Below, in pieces: positions 4,455-6,163 of a stretch of DNA of 6,163 bases (positions are counted from its first letter, which is position 1; each line of letters opens with the position of its first letter). The DNA is from an uncultured Candidatus Nemicrothrix sp. (lineage in GTDB: Bacteria > Actinomycetota > Acidimicrobiia > Acidimicrobiales > UBA8592). The stretch is taken from the NCBI GenBank assembly GCA_913046155.1, contig CAJWRY010000084.1, forward strand, positions 1 to 6,163, read 5' to 3'. The notes beneath the pieces are model-generated. The model worked only from the letters and a program-made list of their open reading frames with translations, did not search any database and was not told where the DNA came from. Made by a program: the position numbers and the translations under genes.

Positions 4455-6163
4455 ATGTCAGAAGATGAGATTGTGTTTTGGGATCGTGCGGGGAACCCTA
4501 AATTTGAAGCTTGGTTGAAAGCAGCTGAAGCTGTTGTAGGAGAAGGCAATATACAGCAAGTCTTGCACTCTGACCTAGCAGGTGGCTTGCATATAAACCC
4601 TATCTACACGGATGAAATGAGTGAGGGGTTAACCGATCAGGTGTCAGGAGGAGTTGGCTTGCGCTCCTCAAATCCGGCTGGGAATATCAAAGGTTGGGAT
4701 ATCCGCCAACGTCATTGGGTCACGGATGTTAGTTCAGCGAATTCACTAATGTTAGAAGATCTCTCTCGGGGAGCAAGGAGCATTGAGCTGGCAATCGATA
4801 AGACTGAGATGATTGCGTACGAAGAACTTTTAGAAGGTGTCATGCTTGACATGGCAGGAATTGGTCTTTCATGCAGCCGAGAAAGCCTTTCCGCTGCTTC
4901 TCAACTCGTTGATCACCTATTAAGTAAAATGCCGGAGTCATCTGAGAATATTTTTGATCTCGGCGTTGACCCTCTTGGGGAACTCTTAAGTAAATCACTT
5001 GAAAGTAATGAATTCGAATCATATCTAGCCGGTAGCGCTCTACTGGCTGCTCAAGTTTCTAATAGCTTTCCCCAAGCAACTACATTCCGAATCAACGGAT
5101 TGAAATACGCGCAAATAGGTGCTGATACAGTTACAGAAATTGCTGGAATTCTCTCAACGTTTGTTTCCTATTTACGAGCTATGGAAAAGGCCGGTATCGA
5201 AATGGAAATAGCTTTGAAACAGTGTCTGATTATCATCTCAGTAGGAACTGACCAATTCCTCGACATTGCTAAATTGCGTGCCTTGAGACTTCTTTTGCAA
5301 AACATAGGAATTGCTTGTGGGGTAGAGAGCTACCATATAAAAATTCAAGCCCAAACTTCAGATTATTTGATGTCTAAAGATGACCCTTGGGTGAATCTGC
5401 TACGAACAACAGTTGGTTGTTTCTCAGCGGCTACTGGAGGAGCTGATATCATTTCCATTCCTGCATTTGATAGTGCATTTGGGGTACCAAATGAATTTGG
5501 GTTGAGACTAGCTAGGAACACGCATCTAGTTCTTATGGAGGAATCCAATGTCCATCGGGTCGTAGATCCTGCTGGAGGATCATGGTACGTAGAGGCGCTC
5601 ACGAAAGATATTGCAGAAAACTCTTTGCTTGGGGCGGCAACAACAATTATTCAAGGAATTTCTGTTGGAATGATGTCAACTGGAATTACTGTATTTATTA
5701 TATGTGTAGGCATTATTGCTGCTTTTATTAGTGCTGGAGGAATAGAGAGTACCGGACAGGGAATTTACGGAATTGCCTTTGCTGCTATTGGAATGCTTTC
5801 TACACTTGGTATAACATTAGCAACCGATGCATTTGGACCGATTGCTGATAATGCAGGTGGAAACGCTGAGATGTCTGGATTAGACCCCATTGTTAGAGAA
5901 CGAACAGATGCGTTAGATTCTCTTGGAAATACGACTGCTGCTACAGGTAAAGGATTTGCCATCGGATCAGCCATCCTTACATCACTTGCTCTCTTTTCAG
6001 CATTTCTAACAAGAGCAGAACTTTTGGATCCTAATGCAAAAATTATGAATAGCATTAACTTACTGGATCCTCTTGTTTTAACTGGTTTATTCGTTGGTGC
6101 TATGCTCCCATTTCTTTTTTCTGCAATGACAATGAAATCAGTCGGTAAAGCAGCTTTTGACAT
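4455..6163 (+). CDS. In-frame chimera: methylmalonyl-CoA mutase small subunit (MutA-like) joined to a membrane pyrophosphatase (HppA) fragment, partial at the right edge
   Basis: One open frame of 569 codons in the window, continuing past the edge. Residues 1-388 match the small, non-catalytic subunit of methylmalonyl-CoA mutase: GWDIRQRH (80-87), TDQFLDIAKLRALR in the barrel, DPWVNLLRTT (310-319), LARNTHLVL.EES (352-364) and DPAGGSWYVEALT (371-383). This subunit pairs with the B12-bearing MutB to interconvert succinyl-CoA and methylmalonyl-CoA. The normal continuation, the C-terminal B12-domain-like part of a ~600-residue protein, is absent. From about residue 390 the frame reads as a proton/sodium-pumping pyrophosphatase: LGAATTIIQGISVGMMST, then DAFGPIADNAGGNAEM (458-473) and GNTTAATGKGF (491-501). 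The N-terminal half of HppA, with its main pyrophosphate-binding motif, is missing. The ATG is the first possible start after an in-frame TAA at 4392. A working enzyme is unlikely; a deletion joint or misassembly is the likeliest cause. Confidence 0.85.
   Translation, partial: MSEDEIVFWDRAGNPKFEAWLKAAEAVVGEGNIQQVLHSDLAGGLHINPIYTDEMSEGLTDQVSGGVGLRSSNPAGNIKGWDIRQRHWVTDVSSANSLMLEDLSRGARSIELAIDKTEMIAYEELLEGVMLDMAGIGLSCSRESLSAASQLVDHLLSKMPESSENIFDLGVDPLGELLSKSLESNEFESYLAGSALLAAQVSNSFPQATTFRINGLKYAQIGADTVTEIAGILSTFVSYLRAMEKAGIEMEIALKQCLIIISVGTDQFLDIAKLRALRLLLQNIGIACGVESYHIKIQAQTSDYLMSKDDPWVNLLRTTVGCFSAATGGADIISIPAFDSAFGVPNEFGLRLARNTHLVLMEESNVHRVVDPAGGSWYVEALTKDIAENSLLGAATTIIQGISVGMMSTGITVFIICVGIIAAFISAGGIESTGQGIYGIAFAAIGMLSTLGITLATDAFGPIADNAGGNAEMSGLDPIVRERTDALDSLGNTTAATGKGFAIGSAILTSLALFSAFLTRAELLDPNAKIMNSINLLDPLVLTGLFVGAMLPFLFSAMTMKSVGKAAFD
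5622..6163 (+). other. HppA-derived segment: membrane-bound ion-translocating pyrophosphatase, internal part
   Basis: This is the part of the preceding frame that belongs to the H+/Na+-PPase family, which couples pyrophosphate hydrolysis to ion pumping across the membrane. Several hydrophobic helices are visible, for example around residues 400-425, 432-456, 499-518 and 538-560. GPIADNAGG (461-469) is a family signature near the active site. In GNTTAATGKG, Ala495 and Gly498 fill the two positions that in this family mark the K+-dependent subgroup; K+-independent pumps carry Lys and Thr there. The wording resembles pumps of non-actinobacterial phyla more than the rest of the window, which is an impression only. 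No start codon with a ribosome site is seen at its beginning, so it would be translated only as part of the MutA-like frame. Confidence 0.85.

Noticed and set aside
5765..6163. Long minus-strand frame opposite the pyrophosphatase segment
   Set aside because: The plus strand here encodes clear HppA motifs in the frame that continues from 4455. The opposite frame has no recognisable domain and is a shadow.
1..6163. CRISPR array, tRNA, rRNA, insertion sequence or toxin-antitoxin pair
   Set aside because: No regularly spaced repeats, tRNA-like cloverleaf, rRNA sequence, transposase motif or terminal inverted repeats were seen on either strand.

Overview
This 6.2 kb window comes from a bacterium of moderate GC (roughly 41-48% by hand counts of sample stretches). 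The organism is probably an actinobacterium, perhaps an aquatic lineage of low GC. The best clue is the FKBP-type prolyl isomerase, whose N-terminal wording and STG.EFD.SW.R core follow the actinobacterial type. A P450 of the actinobacterial/proteobacterial soluble class and a GTG start fit that view. The assignment is an inference from family resemblance, not a database result.

Minus strand, read from about 4261 down to 1: four genes form one co-directional, closely spaced group. The first is a stand-alone cyclic-nucleotide-binding domain protein (3863-4261). The second is a 973-residue protein (844-3765) that joins a complete cytochrome P450 to a complete ABC1/UbiB/AarF-type atypical kinase. 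The third is an FKBP prolyl isomerase (405-785, GTG start). The fourth is the front part of a DHRS1-like short-chain dehydrogenase (1-391), cut by the window edge. The gaps are 97, 58 and 13 bp, and the last two genes have strong Shine-Dalgarno sequences 5 bp from their starts. The set suggests a small oxidative pathway. The P450 would hydroxylate a lipid-like substrate, the dehydrogenase could oxidise or reduce the product, the kinase domain could regulate or support lipid/quinone handling, the FKBP could assist folding, and the cNMP domain could sense a signal. No substrate can be named from the sequence.

Centre, 4262-4454: a 193-bp divergent intergenic region. It holds a perfect 15-bp palindrome that overlaps a candidate -35 element, a second inverted repeat, a TGTCAC direct repeat and a candidate leaderless promoter for the rightward gene.

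Plus strand, 4455-6163: one open frame that runs off the right edge. Its first ~388 codons are a methylmalonyl-CoA mutase small subunit (MutA-like). From about codon 390 it becomes, in frame, the middle to C-terminal part of a membrane-bound ion-pumping pyrophosphatase (HppA). Both partners are incomplete at the join and base composition shifts there. A deletion/recombination joint or an assembly chimera is therefore more likely than a functional fusion. The P450-kinase fusion, by contrast, keeps both domains whole with a natural-looking linker, and it is the most interesting candidate for new biology here.
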